Shown: positions 53,410 through 63,468 of the stretch, in pieces
Position numbering within the stretch: position 1 is the stretch's first letter
Layout: every line of letters begins with the position of its first letter
Assembly (NCBI GenBank): GCA_024998595.1
Contig: JACOEK010000004.1
Location: 558,001 to 622,000 of the forward strand
DNA: 64,000 nucleotides
Source of the DNA: Nitrospira sp.
Lineage (GTDB): Bacteria > Nitrospirota > Nitrospiria > Nitrospirales > Nitrospiraceae
Direction of reading: 5' to 3'
Made by a program: the position numbers and the translations under genes
The notes under the pieces: generated by a model
Told to the model about the DNA's origin: nothing
The model's database searches: none
Seen by the model: the letters and a program-made list of their open reading frames with translations, nothing else

Positions 53410-53494
53410 GTTGAGGCAAGCTCCGAGGGCCATACCTGGACAGGTTGACGATGCCTCAGAATAGCAGATTTTCTCGTGACGGCGAAAGGAAGGA

Positions 53495-54133
53495 TCAGGC
53501 TGATTTGGATGCGGCCGAGTGCTGGAAATGCGGCAGCCAGTGGACCAGGTCATGGCGCAGGCCCACCAGGATCACGATGTCATCGGGACGAAGCGTCATG
53601 GAGGGGGAGAGAGGCAGGAGAAACGGGCCGCGAAAGACCGCGACGATGTGCGTCGTGGCCGGCAAGTCGAATTCGCCGATCGGATGGCCGATGACCGGCG
53701 CGCCTCGGGCGACCAGCACGCGCTCGAGGCCGGCGTCGCGGAGGCCCAATTCGCGCTGCATGGTGAGCAGGTCTTCGTGCGCCAACTCGATCTTGAGCTC
53801 GCGGATCTGGCGTTCAACCAGCTGCAACGCGGTGTGTTGCCCCTTGATGCGGTCAGAGGCGGTGCGGATCGCCTCCTGCAACGAGGCCAACTCGGAAGGC
53901 GCGATTGGATGTATTCCCGCGGCTGGTTTGGCTGCGAGGGCGGCCACGCGTTGTCCGATGTGTCGATGAATGGCGTGAGTCTGGTGCAGAATTGTCGCGG
54001 CCTGGCTATGGAGACGCAAGACATGGACTTTGCGATTGACGCGTTCCGCGATCGCGACAATCGTCTCGTAGAGTGCGCTGCCGGTAAGGGAAAGTTCTTT
54101 GCGGATGCGAGCTAAGAGCTCAAAAGACAGCAT
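53495..54133 (-). CDS. RCK_C (TrkA-C) domain protein
   Basis: 212 residues. The first about 135 are helical, with a coiled-coil-like region (EAIRTASDRIKGQHTALQLV). The C-terminal part (GAPVIGHPIGEFDLP; LRPDDIVILVGL) is an RCK_C ligand-binding domain as in K+-channel and transporter regulators. There is no channel or RCK_N domain, so it must act through a partner; none is adjacent. ATG 54133 lacks a ribosome site. The position 29 nt after plsY suggests it belongs to the envelope operon. Confidence 0.68.
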   Translation of the reverse strand: MLSFELLARIRKELSLTGSALYETIVAIAERVNRKVHVLRLHSQAATILHQTHAIHRHIGQRVAALAAKPAAGIHPIAPSELASLQEAIRTASDRIKGQHTALQLVERQIRELKIELAHEDLLTMQRELGLRDAGLERVLVARGAPVIGHPIGEFDLPATTHIVAVFRGPFLLPLSPSMTLRPDDIVILVGLRHDLVHWLPHFQHSAASKSA

Positions 54134-54162
54134 CGTAGTAATGTCTGATAAGATATATTATG

Positions 54163-54765
54163 TCAACTAGACTGTCCGATTCGAGATTCTGTTCCACTCC
54201 ACAATCGAATCAAATTGTCCTTATGTCGCATCCAGATCAAGAGACTGACGACACAGGCAAATCCGATAAACGTCCACGAGCGATGGAAGAACAGCGCCAC
54301 AATCGGAAACATCGCAAAGGCGAACAGTGCGCCGCCGGACGAATATTTCCACAACAATACCGCGCCGATCCAGAGCGCCATTAATGTGAGTCCGACCCAA
54401 GGAGCGACGCCCAGTGCGGCGCCCAAAGCCGTGGCCACGCCTTTTCCGCCCTTGAACCCAAGGAACACCGAGTGCAGATGGCCGATGATCGACGCCAGGG
54501 CGACCCACAGAATGGCGGCTTCCTGGTGCAGCACCATCGCGGCCACCCACCCTGCCAGCCAGCCTTTTCCAATATCCCCGAGCAGCGTCACGATACCCGC
54601 TTTTTTCCCGCTCACCCGCAAGACATTGGTGAAGCCGACATTCTTGCTGCCGGCGGTTCGCGGATCGACGGCGCCCAACAGGCGTGACACGACGACTCCA
54701 AAAGGAACCGACCCGAGGAGATACGCGGAGAGGATGAGGAAACCGATGAGCCAGGGACTGTCCAT
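54163..54765 (-). CDS. plsY: Acyl-phosphate glycerol-3-phosphate acyltransferase
   Basis: 200 residues from ATG 54765; a GTG one codon upstream is also possible. Five or six spans and family motifs AYLLGSVPFGVVVSRLL, GSKNVGFTNVLR, GHLHSVFLGFKGGKGVAT are complete. It acylates glycerol-3-phosphate with acyl-phosphate in the inner membrane to make lysophosphatidate. It follows pgsA by 29 nt in the same operon. Confidence 0.94.
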   Translation of the reverse strand: MDSPWLIGFLILSAYLLGSVPFGVVVSRLLGAVDPRTAGSKNVGFTNVLRVSGKKAGIVTLLGDIGKGWLAGWVAAMVLHQEAAILWVALASIIGHLHSVFLGFKGGKGVATALGAALGVAPWVGLTLMALWIGAVLLWKYSSGGALFAFAMFPIVALFFHRSWTFIGFACVVSLLIWMRHKDNLIRLWSGTESRIGQSS

Positions 54766-54794
54766 CACCGAGTGACTGCCGCCGGGTTGTCCAC

Positions 54795-55409
54795 CTAGAG
54801 ACCTTTTGCTCCGACTTGACGCCAGAAGCTCCAGACATATTGTGCGCCCGACACATATCCGAGGATCAAAGAGAGGTACAGGGTGACGATGCCGGCCAGA
54901 TGCAGGTTGCCGATGGCCTCCACGACGGTGCCCTCAAGCACCAGAAGGACGATGGCGATGACCTGCAACGCCATTTTGTATTTACCGGTGACTTCGGCCG
55001 ACATGATCAACCCTTCGGAAGCGGCAATTGCCCGCAAGCCGGTGACGGCCACCTCTCGCGCGATGATCAGAATGGCCACCAGTGCACTGACGCGATCGAC
55101 TTGCACCAGGAGAATCAAGGCAGATAACACGAGGAGCTTGTCGGCAATGGGATCCAGCAGTCGCCCGAGCTTCGTAATCTGGCCGGTTTTCCTGGCCACG
55201 TAGCCGTCCAAGAGATCCGTCACGGCAGCGACGACGAAGACGATGGCGGCGGCCAAGGCACGATCCGGCGTAGGGTCGATCAGCAGCATGACGAAGACCG
55301 GGATCAAAAGAATCCGGACAAGCGTCAGCACGTTCGGCAGATTGACGTTACTTTCCCGCCCTGCCGACCGCATCAACACCAGTCCTGCCTCTTTCCAGTT
55401 CTCTGCCAT
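54795..55409 (-). CDS. pgsA: CDP-diacylglycerol--glycerol-3-phosphate 3-phosphatidyltransferase
   Basis: 204 residues, multi-span. The CDP-alcohol signature DG(x2)AR(x8)G(x3)D(x3)D is met by DGYVARKTGQITKLGRLLDPIAD. The N-terminal NLPNVLTLVRILLIPVFVMLL is typical. It makes phosphatidylglycerol phosphate. With pssA at 4701 the window holds both main branches of acidic phospholipid synthesis. The start is ATG 55409. Confidence 0.93.
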   Translation of the reverse strand: MAENWKEAGLVLMRSAGRESNVNLPNVLTLVRILLIPVFVMLLIDPTPDRALAAAIVFVVAAVTDLLDGYVARKTGQITKLGRLLDPIADKLLVLSALILLVQVDRVSALVAILIIAREVAVTGLRAIAASEGLIMSAEVTGKYKMALQVIAIVLLVLEGTVVEAIGNLHLAGIVTLYLSLILGYVSGAQYVWSFWRQVGAKGL

Positions 55410-55441
55410 AGTCGCTTCCGCCCGGTTTCCTTGCGATTCTC

Positions 55442-56479
55442 CTATACAATGCCGTGTTTGAGCAGGTCATGCAAGTGAACCACCCCGGCCAGGCGATTTG
55501 GCGGCTCGATGACCACCAGCGCTGTGATCGAGAAACGCTCCATCATGGCGACAGCGGTCGTGGCGAGTTCATCGGGCCCGATCGTCTTCGGATGCCGGCT
55601 GGCCAGGTCACCGGCCGTGATGTGGCTGAAATTCCCGCCGGCTTGAATGAAGCGCCGCAAGTCACCGTCGGTCACGATTCCGTACAACGCCCCTTTCGCA
55701 TTGACCACCGTCGTCAGACCAAGTTTCTTCGACGTCATCTCCAGGATCGTATCCGCCCCTGACACATCGGCGCGCACGCGCGGCAAGTGGTCGCCATGCT
55801 GCATGAGATCGCGCACCTTCACGAGCAGTCGCCGCCCGAGGCTGCCGCCGGGATGAAACTGTGCGAAATCGTCGTGCTTGAACCCGCGCTTTTGCAGTAA
55901 GGCTACGGCTAGGGCATCACCCATTGCGAGGGTGGCGGTCGTGCTGGCGGTCGGCGCCAGGCCCAGTGGGCAGGCTTCCTCATTGACCGACACATCGAGC
56001 GTGACATCGCTGTTCTTTGCGAGCGTCGAGGTCATCTTTCCCGTCATGCCCACGACCGGCACATTCAGCCGTTTGACGAAGGGCAGCAGTTGCAGCACTT
56101 CCTGCGTCTCCCCGCTATTTGAAATCGCGATGAGCACATCCTGTTTGGCTAACATGCCCAAGTCGCCGTGGACGCCTTCGGCCGGATGCAAAAAGAAGGA
56201 GGGTGTCCCGGTGCTGGCCAACGTCGCCGCGATTTTCTGCCCGATGAGACCGGATTTGCCCATGCCGGAAATGACGACTTTCCCCTGGCACTCGTATAGC
56301 AACGTCACGGCTCGGGCGAATCGCTCATCCAGACGGGCTTTAAGATCGAGCACCGCGCGCGCTTCGATATCGAGGACGCGAATCCCCTCTCGCACGCTCG
56401 CATCGACTCGCGCAGATCGACCTTTGGTTGTCGTGGACTTGCCTGTTATCGGACCGGCTGTGTGGCGGCTGCGTCGCAT
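55442..56479 (-). CDS. kdsD: Arabinose-5-phosphate isomerase
   Basis: 345 residues. An SIS domain (VVISGMGKSGLIGQKIAATLAST; IAISNSGETQEVLQLLPF) is followed by two CBS domains (RDLMQHGDHLPRV; YGIVTDGDLRRFI). It converts ribulose-5-phosphate to arabinose-5-phosphate for Kdo. The start overlaps the kdsA 3' end by 34 nt, and its first about 28 residues lack family likeness, so a later start is possible. Gene order kdsA-kdsD is functionally matched. Confidence 0.93.
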   Translation of the reverse strand: MRRSRHTAGPITGKSTTTKGRSARVDASVREGIRVLDIEARAVLDLKARLDERFARAVTLLYECQGKVVISGMGKSGLIGQKIAATLASTGTPSFFLHPAEGVHGDLGMLAKQDVLIAISNSGETQEVLQLLPFVKRLNVPVVGMTGKMTSTLAKNSDVTLDVSVNEEACPLGLAPTASTTATLAMGDALAVALLQKRGFKHDDFAQFHPGGSLGRRLLVKVRDLMQHGDHLPRVRADVSGADTILEMTSKKLGLTTVVNAKGALYGIVTDGDLRRFIQAGGNFSHITAGDLASRHPKTIGPDELATTAVAMMERFSITALVVIEPPNRLAGVVHLHDLLKHGIV

Positions 56480-57279
56480 ATACGTAATACCCGTTCAAGG
56501 AGTGAGTGAAGCGCGTGAAGCGGAACCATATTCGGTCCATCGGATAAGGCGGAATCGGGATCCGGATGCACTTCCATGAAGAACCCGTCGCAGCCGGCTC
56601 CTGCCGCTGCGCAGGCTAATGGTTCCACGAATTCGCGTTGCCCGCTGGATTTGGTGCCACCCCCGCCCGGCAGCTGCACGCTATGGGTGGCATCGAAAAC
56701 CACCGGATAACCGAACCGCCGCATGATCGGAAACGAGCGCATGTCGACGACCAGATTGTTGTAGCCGAAGGAGGAGCCCCGCTCCGTCAGGACGATGCGA
56801 CGGTTGCCGCACTCTTCCACTTTCTTGACGGCATTGCTCATTTCCGGCGGTGATAGGAACTGCCCCTTCTTGATGTTCACGACCTTGCCGGTCTTCGCGG
56901 CGGCGATCAACAGGTCGGTCTGGCGGCAGAGAAAGGCGGGAATTTGCAGAATATCCACGACGCGGCCGGCCTCCGTCGCCTGCTCTTCCGAGTGAACGTC
57001 GGTGAGGATCGGGACACCGATCTGTTGCCTGACTTTGGTTAGGACGGCGAGGCCCTTTTCCAATCCCGGTCCCCGAAAGGAGGTGATGGAGGTGCGATTG
57101 GCCTTGTCGAAGGACGACTTGAAGACGTAGGGCATGCCGAGCGCCTTCGTGATTTCAGCGATGCGCCCCGCCGTATCCATGACGAGCTGTTCGCTTTCAA
57201 TCACGCAAGGTCCCGCGATCAAAAACGGCCGATGCCCAGCCCCGACGGTAAAATCTCCAATTTGAATAGCATGGCTCAT
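56446..57279 (-). CDS. kdsA: 3-deoxy-8-phosphooctulonate synthase
   Basis: 277 residues. Opening FLIAGPCVIES, FKSSFDKANRTSI, RVVDILQIPAFLCRQTDLLIAAAKTG (cited in part) and FDATHSVQLPGG are canonical. The enzyme condenses arabinose-5-phosphate with phosphoenolpyruvate to Kdo-8-phosphate. The metal class cannot be fixed without an alignment. A palindromic element (copy C) lies 21 nt upstream of the start, between pyrG and kdsA. Confidence 0.95.
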   Translation of the reverse strand: MSHAIQIGDFTVGAGHRPFLIAGPCVIESEQLVMDTAGRIAEITKALGMPYVFKSSFDKANRTSITSFRGPGLEKGLAVLTKVRQQIGVPILTDVHSEEQATEAGRVVDILQIPAFLCRQTDLLIAAAKTGKVVNIKKGQFLSPPEMSNAVKKVEECGNRRIVLTERGSSFGYNNLVVDMRSFPIMRRFGYPVVFDATHSVQLPGGGGTKSSGQREFVEPLACAAAGAGCDGFFMEVHPDPDSALSDGPNMVPLHALHSLLERVLRICDAAATQPVR

Positions 57280-57300
57280 AAATTATCCGACTCTCACAGG

Positions 57301-57421
57301 AGATGCTCAAACCGATCTTCCAGCAAGGCCGCAGGAAGCGTGCGGACTGAGGCGTACCCTTGCGGTACGTCGCAAGGATGCACGCGACCGAGAACGCAGG
57401 TGGAAGCCGGTTTCAGCATCT
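57301..57421. repeat. Palindromic dispersed element, copy C
   Basis: 121 bp with outer arms AGATGCT (57301-57307) and AGCATCT (57415-57421), extended to about 20 bp of imperfect stem (AAACCG with CGGTTT; CTTCC with GGAAG). Core CAAGGCCGCAG at 57324-57334 and an inner hairpin GTACC-CTTGC-GGTAC. Unlike A and B it lies inside a same-strand operon (pyrG to kdsA), 5 nt past the pyrG stop. Confidence 0.8.
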
Positions 57422-57426
57422 CACGC

Positions 57427-59028
57427 TTAGTGGCCGCACTTGCGCCGTAACGCCGCCCCCACAAACCCGCTAAACAGCGGATGCGGGTGATGCGGCCGCG
57501 ACTTGTACTCCGGGTGAAACTGTGTGGCCAAAAACCATGGGTGGTTTTGCAGTTCGACGATTTCGACCAAACGGCCGTCCGGTGACAGGCCGCTCAGAAT
57601 CAGCCCCTTGGCCGTTAATTGCTCGCGATAGGCATTGTTGAATTCATACCGGTGACGGTGCCGTTCCCGCACTTCGTTCACGCCATAGGTTTTCTGCGCT
57701 AATGTGCCTTCGCCCAGTTTGCAGGCATAGGCTCCGAGCCGCATGGTGCCACCCTTGTCGTTGACGGATTGCTGGTCGGACATCAGATGGATGACCGGAT
57801 GCGGCGTGTGGGCATCGAACTCCGCGCTGTTCGCGCCGGCGAGTCCGGCGACGTTGCGCGCAAACTCGATCGTGGCGCATTGCATGCCCAGACAGAGGCC
57901 GAGAAACGGAATCTGATGTTCCCGCGCATATTGAATGGTGACAATCTTGCCCTCGATCCCTCGTGAGCCAAACCCGCCGGGAATGAGGATGCCGTCTGCC
58001 TCGCGCAAGATTCGTTCTGTCCCCTGGCGTTCCACGTCTTCGGATTCAATCCACGTGACGTTCACGCGGGTTTCGTGGTCGATCCCGCCGTGTACCAGGG
58101 CTTCGGCCAGGCTCTTGTAACATTCCTTCAGCCCGGCGTATTTTCCCACGAGCGCGATCGACACTTCGTGTTTGGGGTGCTTGATCTTTTGCACCATCGC
58201 GTCCCATTCGCGCAGATTGGGCGGGCCGGTTTCCAGTTTCAATTGCCGCAGGATCAGTTCATCCAACCCTTCTTTGCGGAACACGATCGGCACTTCGTAG
58301 ATCGTCTCGACATCCTTGGCCGTGATGACCGCATCCTTCTCCACGTTGCAGAACATGGCAATCTTGGCCTTGAGTTCCGGCGGCAGGTATCGATCCGTAC
58401 GGCACAGGAGAATGTTCGGCTGAATACCGATCTCGCGCAGCTTGTTGACGGAATGCTGGGTCGGTTTGGTTTTCAGCTCGCCGGCGGCGCCGATATAGGG
58501 GACCAGGGTCAGGTGCACATAGAGGACGTTCTCGCGTCCCACGTCGTAAGGAATCTGCCGGATGGCTTCCAGAAACGGGAGGCTTTCGATGTCGCCGACC
58601 GTGCCGCCGATCTCCACGATCGTGACGTCCATGCCTTGGGAGGTCCGCATGATGCATTGCTTGATCTCGTCGGTCACATGCGGAACCACTTGCACCGTTC
58701 CGCCCAGATAATCTCCGCGCCGTTCCTTCGTGATGACGGAGTGATAAATGCGGCCGGTCGTGTAGTTGTTCTCGCGCGTCAGCGTTAGCGAGGTGTAACG
58801 TTCGTAATGCCCCAGGTCTAAATCCGTCTCCGCTCCGTCTTCGGTGACGTAGACCTCGCCATGCTGGTACGGATTCATGGTGCCGGGGTCGACGTTGATG
58901 TATGGGTCGAGCTTCAGAAAGGTAATCTTCAACCCCCGGCTTTCCAGTAGATTGCCGATGGACGCGGAAGCCAGTCCCTTTCCGAGTGACGATACGACAC
59001 CCCCGGTCACAAAGATCAGCTTGCTCAT
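57427..59028 (-). CDS. pyrG: CTP synthase
   Basis: 533 residues. The synthase domain has [20 protein letters not shown] and the glutaminase domain the class-I triad: Cys in GLCLGMQC ([15 protein letters not shown]) and His/Glu in [12 protein letters not shown]. It makes CTP from UTP and glutamine. CTP feeds both CDP-diacylglycerol and CMP-Kdo, so its place between kdsB and kdsA is metabolically sensible. AAGGTG precedes the ATG. Confidence 0.97.
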   Translation of the reverse strand: MSKLIFVTGGVVSSLGKGLASASIGNLLESRGLKITFLKLDPYINVDPGTMNPYQHGEVYVTEDGAETDLDLGHYERYTSLTLTRENNYTTGRIYHSVITKERRGDYLGGTVQVVPHVTDEIKQCIMRTSQGMDVTIVEIGGTVGDIESLPFLEAIRQIPYDVGRENVLYVHLTLVPYIGAAGELKTKPTQHSVNKLREIGIQPNILLCRTDRYLPPELKAKIAMFCNVEKDAVITAKDVETIYEVPIVFRKEGLDELILRQLKLETGPPNLREWDAMVQKIKHPKHEVSIALVGKYAGLKECYKSLAEALVHGGIDHETRVNVTWIESEDVERQGTERILREADGILIPGGFGSRGIEGKIVTIQYAREHQIPFLGLCLGMQCATIEFARNVAGLAGANSAEFDAHTPHPVIHLMSDQQSVNDKGGTMRLGAYACKLGEGTLAQKTYGVNEVRERHRHRYEFNNAYREQLTAKGLILSGLSPDGRLVEIVELQNHPWFLATQFHPEYKSRPHHPHPLFSGFVGAALRRKCGH

Positions 59029-59059
59029 CGTGACACCTTCTTGTGAATGCAGCCTGTTG

Positions 59060-59830
59060 TCATAGTTGTCTGTTCCCCTGCCCGCTCATATGGGCGCGCA
59101 GTTGTGCGACGGCCACGGGCACGTCCTCGGGACTATCGATGCGCAAAGACGCCTGGGAGGTTTCCCATACGCGAATCCGGATGCCGTTCTCGAGTGCGCG
59201 CAGCTGCTCGAGTTTTTCCGCCTCTTCCAGGATTCCGGTCGGTAATGCCGCCAGGCGCGCGAGGGTTTCGCGAGTATAGATATACAGACCCAGATGAATA
59301 AAATGTAATCCCGGTACGGCCGTCCGTTTCGGATCGTCTCGAACCAGCGGGATCGGTGCTCGAGAAAAGTACAGGGCATGACCCTCCCGGTCGGTCGTGA
59401 CCTTGACCACTCCGGGATTCTGCAAGTCCTGGTCGGAGTCGATCCGCCGTTTGAGGGTGCCCATCGGCGCGTTCCCGGCCAGGAATGGCTCGACCAGGTC
59501 CGTGATCAGGTCGGGATGGAGCAGGATTTCATCCCCCTGCAGGTCTACGTAGCAATCACCGCCCCGGGTGCCGGCGACCGCCGCCACGCGGTCGGTGCCG
59601 GTGCGATAGGGCTCGGTCATCATGAGGACCTGGCCTCCGAATCCCTCGACTGCCTTCTTGATCCGGTCGTCGTCCGTGGCCACCAGCACATCGTCCACTA
59701 CGCGGCACGCCTTCGCCTGCTCATACACATGTTGAACCATCGGCTTGCCCAGTAAGTCGATCAGCGGCTTGCCCGGGAACCGTGACGACCCGTATCGGGC
59801 TGGAATGACCACCGTGACCGAGCGTTTCAC
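59060..59830 (-). CDS. kdsB: 3-deoxy-manno-octulosonate cytidylyltransferase
   Basis: 256 residues from GTG 59830, adjacent to the rfaE1 stop; ATG 59851 is an alternative. [46 protein letters not shown], and VDLQGDEI are family motifs (cited in part). It makes CMP-Kdo from CTP and Kdo for LPS. pyrG, its CTP source, follows after 31 nt. Confidence 0.94.
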   Translation of the reverse strand: MKRSVTVVIPARYGSSRFPGKPLIDLLGKPMVQHVYEQAKACRVVDDVLVATDDDRIKKAVEGFGGQVLMMTEPYRTGTDRVAAVAGTRGGDCYVDLQGDEILLHPDLITDLVEPFLAGNAPMGTLKRRIDSDQDLQNPGVVKVTTDREGHALYFSRAPIPLVRDDPKRTAVPGLHFIHLGLYIYTRETLARLAALPTGILEEAEKLEQLRALENGIRIRVWETSQASLRIDSPEDVPVAVAQLRAHMSGQGNRQL

Positions 59831-59831
59831 C

Positions 59832-60812
59832 TCAGCTCTGCCCCAAGGCATCCGACAATTGGGCGGCGGTCACCGTAGCCGTGCCGATCATCCCGACCAC
59901 GACGCCGGCGGCTTGATTGGCGAGCATGGCGGCCTCGCGCATACTGGCTCCGGTCGAGAGCGCCAGCGCCAGGGTGCCGACCACCGTATCCCCGGCACCG
60001 GTGACGTCAAACACCTGTCTGGCGCGTGTGGGAATATGCCAATGTTCGCCATGGCCCTGATAAACGCTCATCCCTCGCTCGCCTCGGGTCACCAGAACGG
60101 TCTGGCATCCCAATCGTTGGCGAAGGACCATCCCGGCTTTGTTGATCGTCTTGTCATCCTCGCCTTGCACGCCCGCCGCTTGGGTGGCCTCGAGATGGTT
60201 GGGGGTAACGACAGTCACGCCCTTGTAATAGCTGAAATGCTCTACCTTGGGATCGACCACGATGGGGATCTTGCGCTGTCCGGCCAAACGAGTCAACTCA
60301 GTCATCAGGGAGGCCGTGACCACCCCCTTGGCATAGTCGGAGACCACCAGGCAGGACAGTTCCTTCAGGCGCGATTCGACGTACCGCAGGATACGACGCT
60401 GCAGCAGGCCGGAGAGCTCCGTGCGGCGTTCAACGTCATACCGAACGATTTGCTGGTTGTGGGCGACGACGCGTGACTTTCTCGTTGTCGGCCGGCTTTG
60501 ATCGATGACGACTCCGCCGCGTCCCTGCCGGCGCCCGCCCAATTCTTTCAACAGCAGCCGTCCGCTTTCGTCCGCTCCGATGACTCCGCAAATATCCGCT
60601 TGGCCGCCGAGCGCCAGGATGTTGTTGAAGACGTTCGCCGCGCCGCCGAGTTTCAGTGATTCCGATTCGACATGCACGACTGGCACGGGGGCTTCCGGAG
60701 AAATCCGGCTGACCCGGCCCCACACGTAATGATCCAGAATCAAATCTCCGATGACCAATACGCTGGCCCTGGAAAAACGCTGAATGTACGCGCCCAGCGC
60801 GGCCTGATCCAC
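59832..60812 (-). CDS. rfaE1: D-glycero-beta-D-manno-heptose-7-phosphate kinase
   Basis: 326 residues from GTG 60812, with GAGG 8 nt upstream and the normal family N-terminus; an ATG at 60932 would overlap lepB by 67 nt. PfkB/ribokinase fold: VLVIGDLILDHYVWG, KLGGAANVFNNILALGG and the catalytic anion-hole motif DVTGAGDTVVGTL. It phosphorylates heptose-7-phosphate at C1 in the ADP-heptose pathway. The adenylyltransferase domain of two-domain HldE is absent and must be coded elsewhere. Confidence 0.9.
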   Translation of the reverse strand: MDQAALGAYIQRFSRASVLVIGDLILDHYVWGRVSRISPEAPVPVVHVESESLKLGGAANVFNNILALGGQADICGVIGADESGRLLLKELGGRRQGRGGVVIDQSRPTTRKSRVVAHNQQIVRYDVERRTELSGLLQRRILRYVESRLKELSCLVVSDYAKGVVTASLMTELTRLAGQRKIPIVVDPKVEHFSYYKGVTVVTPNHLEATQAAGVQGEDDKTINKAGMVLRQRLGCQTVLVTRGERGMSVYQGHGEHWHIPTRARQVFDVTGAGDTVVGTLALALSTGASMREAAMLANQAAGVVVGMIGTATVTAAQLSDALGQS

Positions 60813-60865
60813 CGTCACATCCTCGCCCGAGTGCCCGTTCGACGGTCCGGCATGACCGGATCGCC

Positions 60866-61642
60866 CTACTGGATGGCTTTTCCTAACCTTTCCCATCGTA
60901 CCCATTCCGTCCACGATCCTTGGCCGCTCCACGACCAGTAAATGCGAAATGCTTTGCCGCGCACTTTCTCCGTGCGCACATACCCCCAGAACCGGCTGTC
61001 GAGACTGTGATCCCGGTTGTCCCCCATCACGAAGTACGCATCTTCCGGCACCGTCACCGGGCCGAAATTGTCTCGCGGGCTGATGTGCCCGTCATGGACG
61101 GGCGGATCGGTGTGCTGTGTAAAGGCATGGTCATCGAACGGCGTCCCGTTGATGTGCACGACCTTGTTGCGGACTTGAATGGTGTCGCCTGGCAGCCCGA
61201 TCACGCGCTTGATAAAGTCCTTGTCTTCATCCTCGGGGAATCGAAACACGATGATGTCGCCACGCTGGATCGATCCGAACGGAATCAGTGTTCGCGAGGA
61301 ATAGCAGGTGACCGGGGGAAAGCCCGGTTGAAACTTGCAGTCCGTCGGCCACTGGAGCCCGTAGGATAACTTGCTGACCAGAATATGATCCCCGACGAGA
61401 AGGGTGGGAATCATCGAACCCGAGGGAATTTTGAAGGCCTGGACTACGAAGACCCGTATCGCGAACGCGAGCAACATCGCAATGATGATGGCTTCCGCAT
61501 ACTCACGCAGGATCGACTTGTGGGTCGGTTGGTCCGCCACGACGAGGCGTGGTTCGTTGGTCGTCGGTTCGGTGGGCGCGGGCGTCGTCGGTCCGTTCGT
61601 CGCGGGGACCTCGTCGGGACGGGCATTGGGATCCACGCTCAT
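60866..61642 (-). CDS. lepB: Signal peptidase I
   Basis: 258 residues from ATG 61642, which overlaps the lepA stop as ATGA. A Pro/Thr-rich cytoplasmic leader of about 40 residues precedes one span ([19 protein letters not shown]). Catalytic Ser76 lies in IPSGSMIPT and Lys145 in [25 protein letters not shown] follows. It cuts signal peptides at the outer face of the inner membrane. lepA-lepB pairing is common. Confidence 0.94.
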   Translation of the reverse strand: MSVDPNARPDEVPATNGPTTPAPTEPTTNEPRLVVADQPTHKSILREYAEAIIIAMLLAFAIRVFVVQAFKIPSGSMIPTLLVGDHILVSKLSYGLQWPTDCKFQPGFPPVTCYSSRTLIPFGSIQRGDIIVFRFPEDEDKDFIKRVIGLPGDTIQVRNKVVHINGTPFDDHAFTQHTDPPVHDGHISPRDNFGPVTVPEDAYFVMGDNRDHSLDSRFWGYVRTEKVRGKAFRIYWSWSGQGSWTEWVRWERLGKAIQ

Positions 61643-63450
61643 TCCTCGCCCACCTTGAGGATGGCCAGGAAGGCTTCCTGCGGCACTTCCACGCGACCGA
61701 CCGCTTTCATGCGCTTCTTGCCCTCTTTCTGCTTGTCCCAGAGTTTGCGTTTGCGCGAGATGTCGCCGCCGTAGCACTTGGCCGTGACATTCTTCTTGAT
61801 GGCGCCGATGGTTTCGCGGGCGATGATTTTGTTGCCGATGGCCGCCTGGATGGCGATCTCGAACATTTGTTTGGGAATGAGCTCTTTCATTTTTTCGGCG
61901 ACCTGGCGCCCGCGCTGATAGGCCCGTTCCTTATGCGTGATAAACGACAGCGCATCGACGGGCTCGCCGTTGAGCAGAATGTCCAGTCGCACCAGTTCGG
62001 ACTCGCGGTAGCCCAGGAGTTCGTAATCGAGCGACGCATAGCCCTGGGTCTTGGATTTGAGTTTGTCGTAAAAATCGAGAATGACTTCGTTGAGTGGCAA
62101 TTCGTACGCGATGACCACGCGGGTCGGATCCAGATAATGGATGCTCCGTTGAATGCCGCGACGTTCCTGGCACAATTGCAGCAACGTCCCGAGGTAGCGT
62201 TCCGGTGCGATGAGCGTAGCCAGAATGAACGGTTCTTCGAACGAGGCGATGGAACTCGGTTCAGGCAATTCCGCGGGGTTATTCAGTTCAAGCACATCCC
62301 CGCCGGTGGTGAGGATCCGGTAGATGACGGTCGGCGCAGTAGTGATGAGCGTCAGCCCGTATTCCCGCTCCAGTCGCTCCTGAATGATTTCCATATGGAG
62401 CAGGCCGAGGAACCCGCAACGGAATCCGAATCCGAGCGCCAGAGAGGTTTCCGGCTCGTAGATGAAGGACGAGTCATTCAGCCGTAGCTTTAACAGTGCA
62501 TCGCGCAGATCTTCGTAGCGGGCAGTGTCCGTCGAATAGAGTCCGCAAAAGACGAGTGGTTTGACTTCCTTGTAACCGGGGAAGGGCTGATCGGTCGGAC
62601 GCACGGCGTCGGTTAAGGTGTCGCCGATTTTCACGTCGGCCACTTCCTTCATGTTGGCGCAGAGATACCCGACCTCTCCGGTGAGAAGTTGCGTGCCCTT
62701 CGTCCGCTTCGGCGTAAATTGCCCGACTTCCGTCACTTCGAACAACCGGTCATTCGACATAACCTTGATTTTCATGCCCGGGCGAACGGATCCGTCGATG
62801 ATGCGGGTCAGCACGATCACGCCCTGGTAATTGTCGAACCACGAATCGAAAATCAGGGCCTTGAGCGGGCGAGTCGGATCGCCGGATGGTGGCGGAATTC
62901 GTTTGACGATGGCCTCGAGCACTTCCGGAACGCCGAGTCCTTCTTTCGCGCTCACGAGCATGGCATCGGTGGCATCCAACGTCAGCACATCCGAGATCTG
63001 CTGCTTGGTGCCTTCGACGTCGGCGCTGGCGAGGTCGATTTTATTGATGACCGGGATGATGGTGTGATGGTTGCCCATGGCCAAGTTCACGTTGGCGATG
63101 GTCTGGGCCTGGACGCCTTGTGTCGCATCGACGAGCAAGAGCGATCCTTCGCATGCCGCAAGACTGCGTGAGACTTCGTACGTGAAGTCGACGTGACCAG
63201 GCGTATCGATCAAATGCAGTAAATAAGTCTTCCCGTCCTGCGCCTTGTAGCGGATGGCGACGGCGTGAGCTTTGATCGTGATGCCGCGCTCACGCTCCAG
63301 GTCCATCGCATCAAGGATCTGCTCCTTGGCCTCCCGCGCAGTGACTGCGCCAGTGGCGTCGAGGAGCCGGTCGGCGAGGGTCGATTTACCGTGATCGATA
63401 TGGGCGATGATCGAGAAATTTCGGATGAGACTTTGCAAATCCTGGCTCAT
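61639..63450 (-). CDS. lepA: Elongation factor 4 (back-translocating GTPase LepA)
   Basis: 603 residues from ATG 63450 (GGGGAAC upstream), the usual length; the frame is open to 63567 but the promoter at 63469-63497 would exclude a longer form. G1 [16 protein letters not shown]3 [13 protein letters not shown]4 NKIDL, and the LepA-specific C-terminal region ([22 protein letters not shown]) are intact. It is the first gene of the long envelope run and overlaps lepB by 4 nt. Confidence 0.96.
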   Translation of the reverse strand: MSQDLQSLIRNFSIIAHIDHGKSTLADRLLDATGAVTAREAKEQILDAMDLERERGITIKAHAVAIRYKAQDGKTYLLHLIDTPGHVDFTYEVSRSLAACEGSLLLVDATQGVQAQTIANVNLAMGNHHTIIPVINKIDLASADVEGTKQQISDVLTLDATDAMLVSAKEGLGVPEVLEAIVKRIPPPSGDPTRPLKALIFDSWFDNYQGVIVLTRIIDGSVRPGMKIKVMSNDRLFEVTEVGQFTPKRTKGTQLLTGEVGYLCANMKEVADVKIGDTLTDAVRPTDQPFPGYKEVKPLVFCGLYSTDTARYEDLRDALLKLRLNDSSFIYEPETSLALGFGFRCGFLGLLHMEIIQERLEREYGLTLITTAPTVIYRILTTGGDVLELNNPAELPEPSSIASFEEPFILATLIAPERYLGTLLQLCQERRGIQRSIHYLDPTRVVIAYELPLNEVILDFYDKLKSKTQGYASLDYELLGYRESELVRLDILLNGEPVDALSFITHKERAYQRGRQVAEKMKELIPKQMFEIAIQAAIGNKIIARETIGAIKKNVTAKCYGGDISRKRKLWDKQKEGKKRMKAVGRVEVPQEAFLAILKVGEE

Positions 63451-63468
63451 GTTCCCCAAAATCGGTTC

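Noticed and set aside
54138-54166. Promoter for the RCK_C gene (TTGACA-N17-CATTAC)
   Set aside because: The -35 is perfect but the -10 matches only three of six positions and would leave almost no leader; the AT-rich spot may simply be the operon gap.
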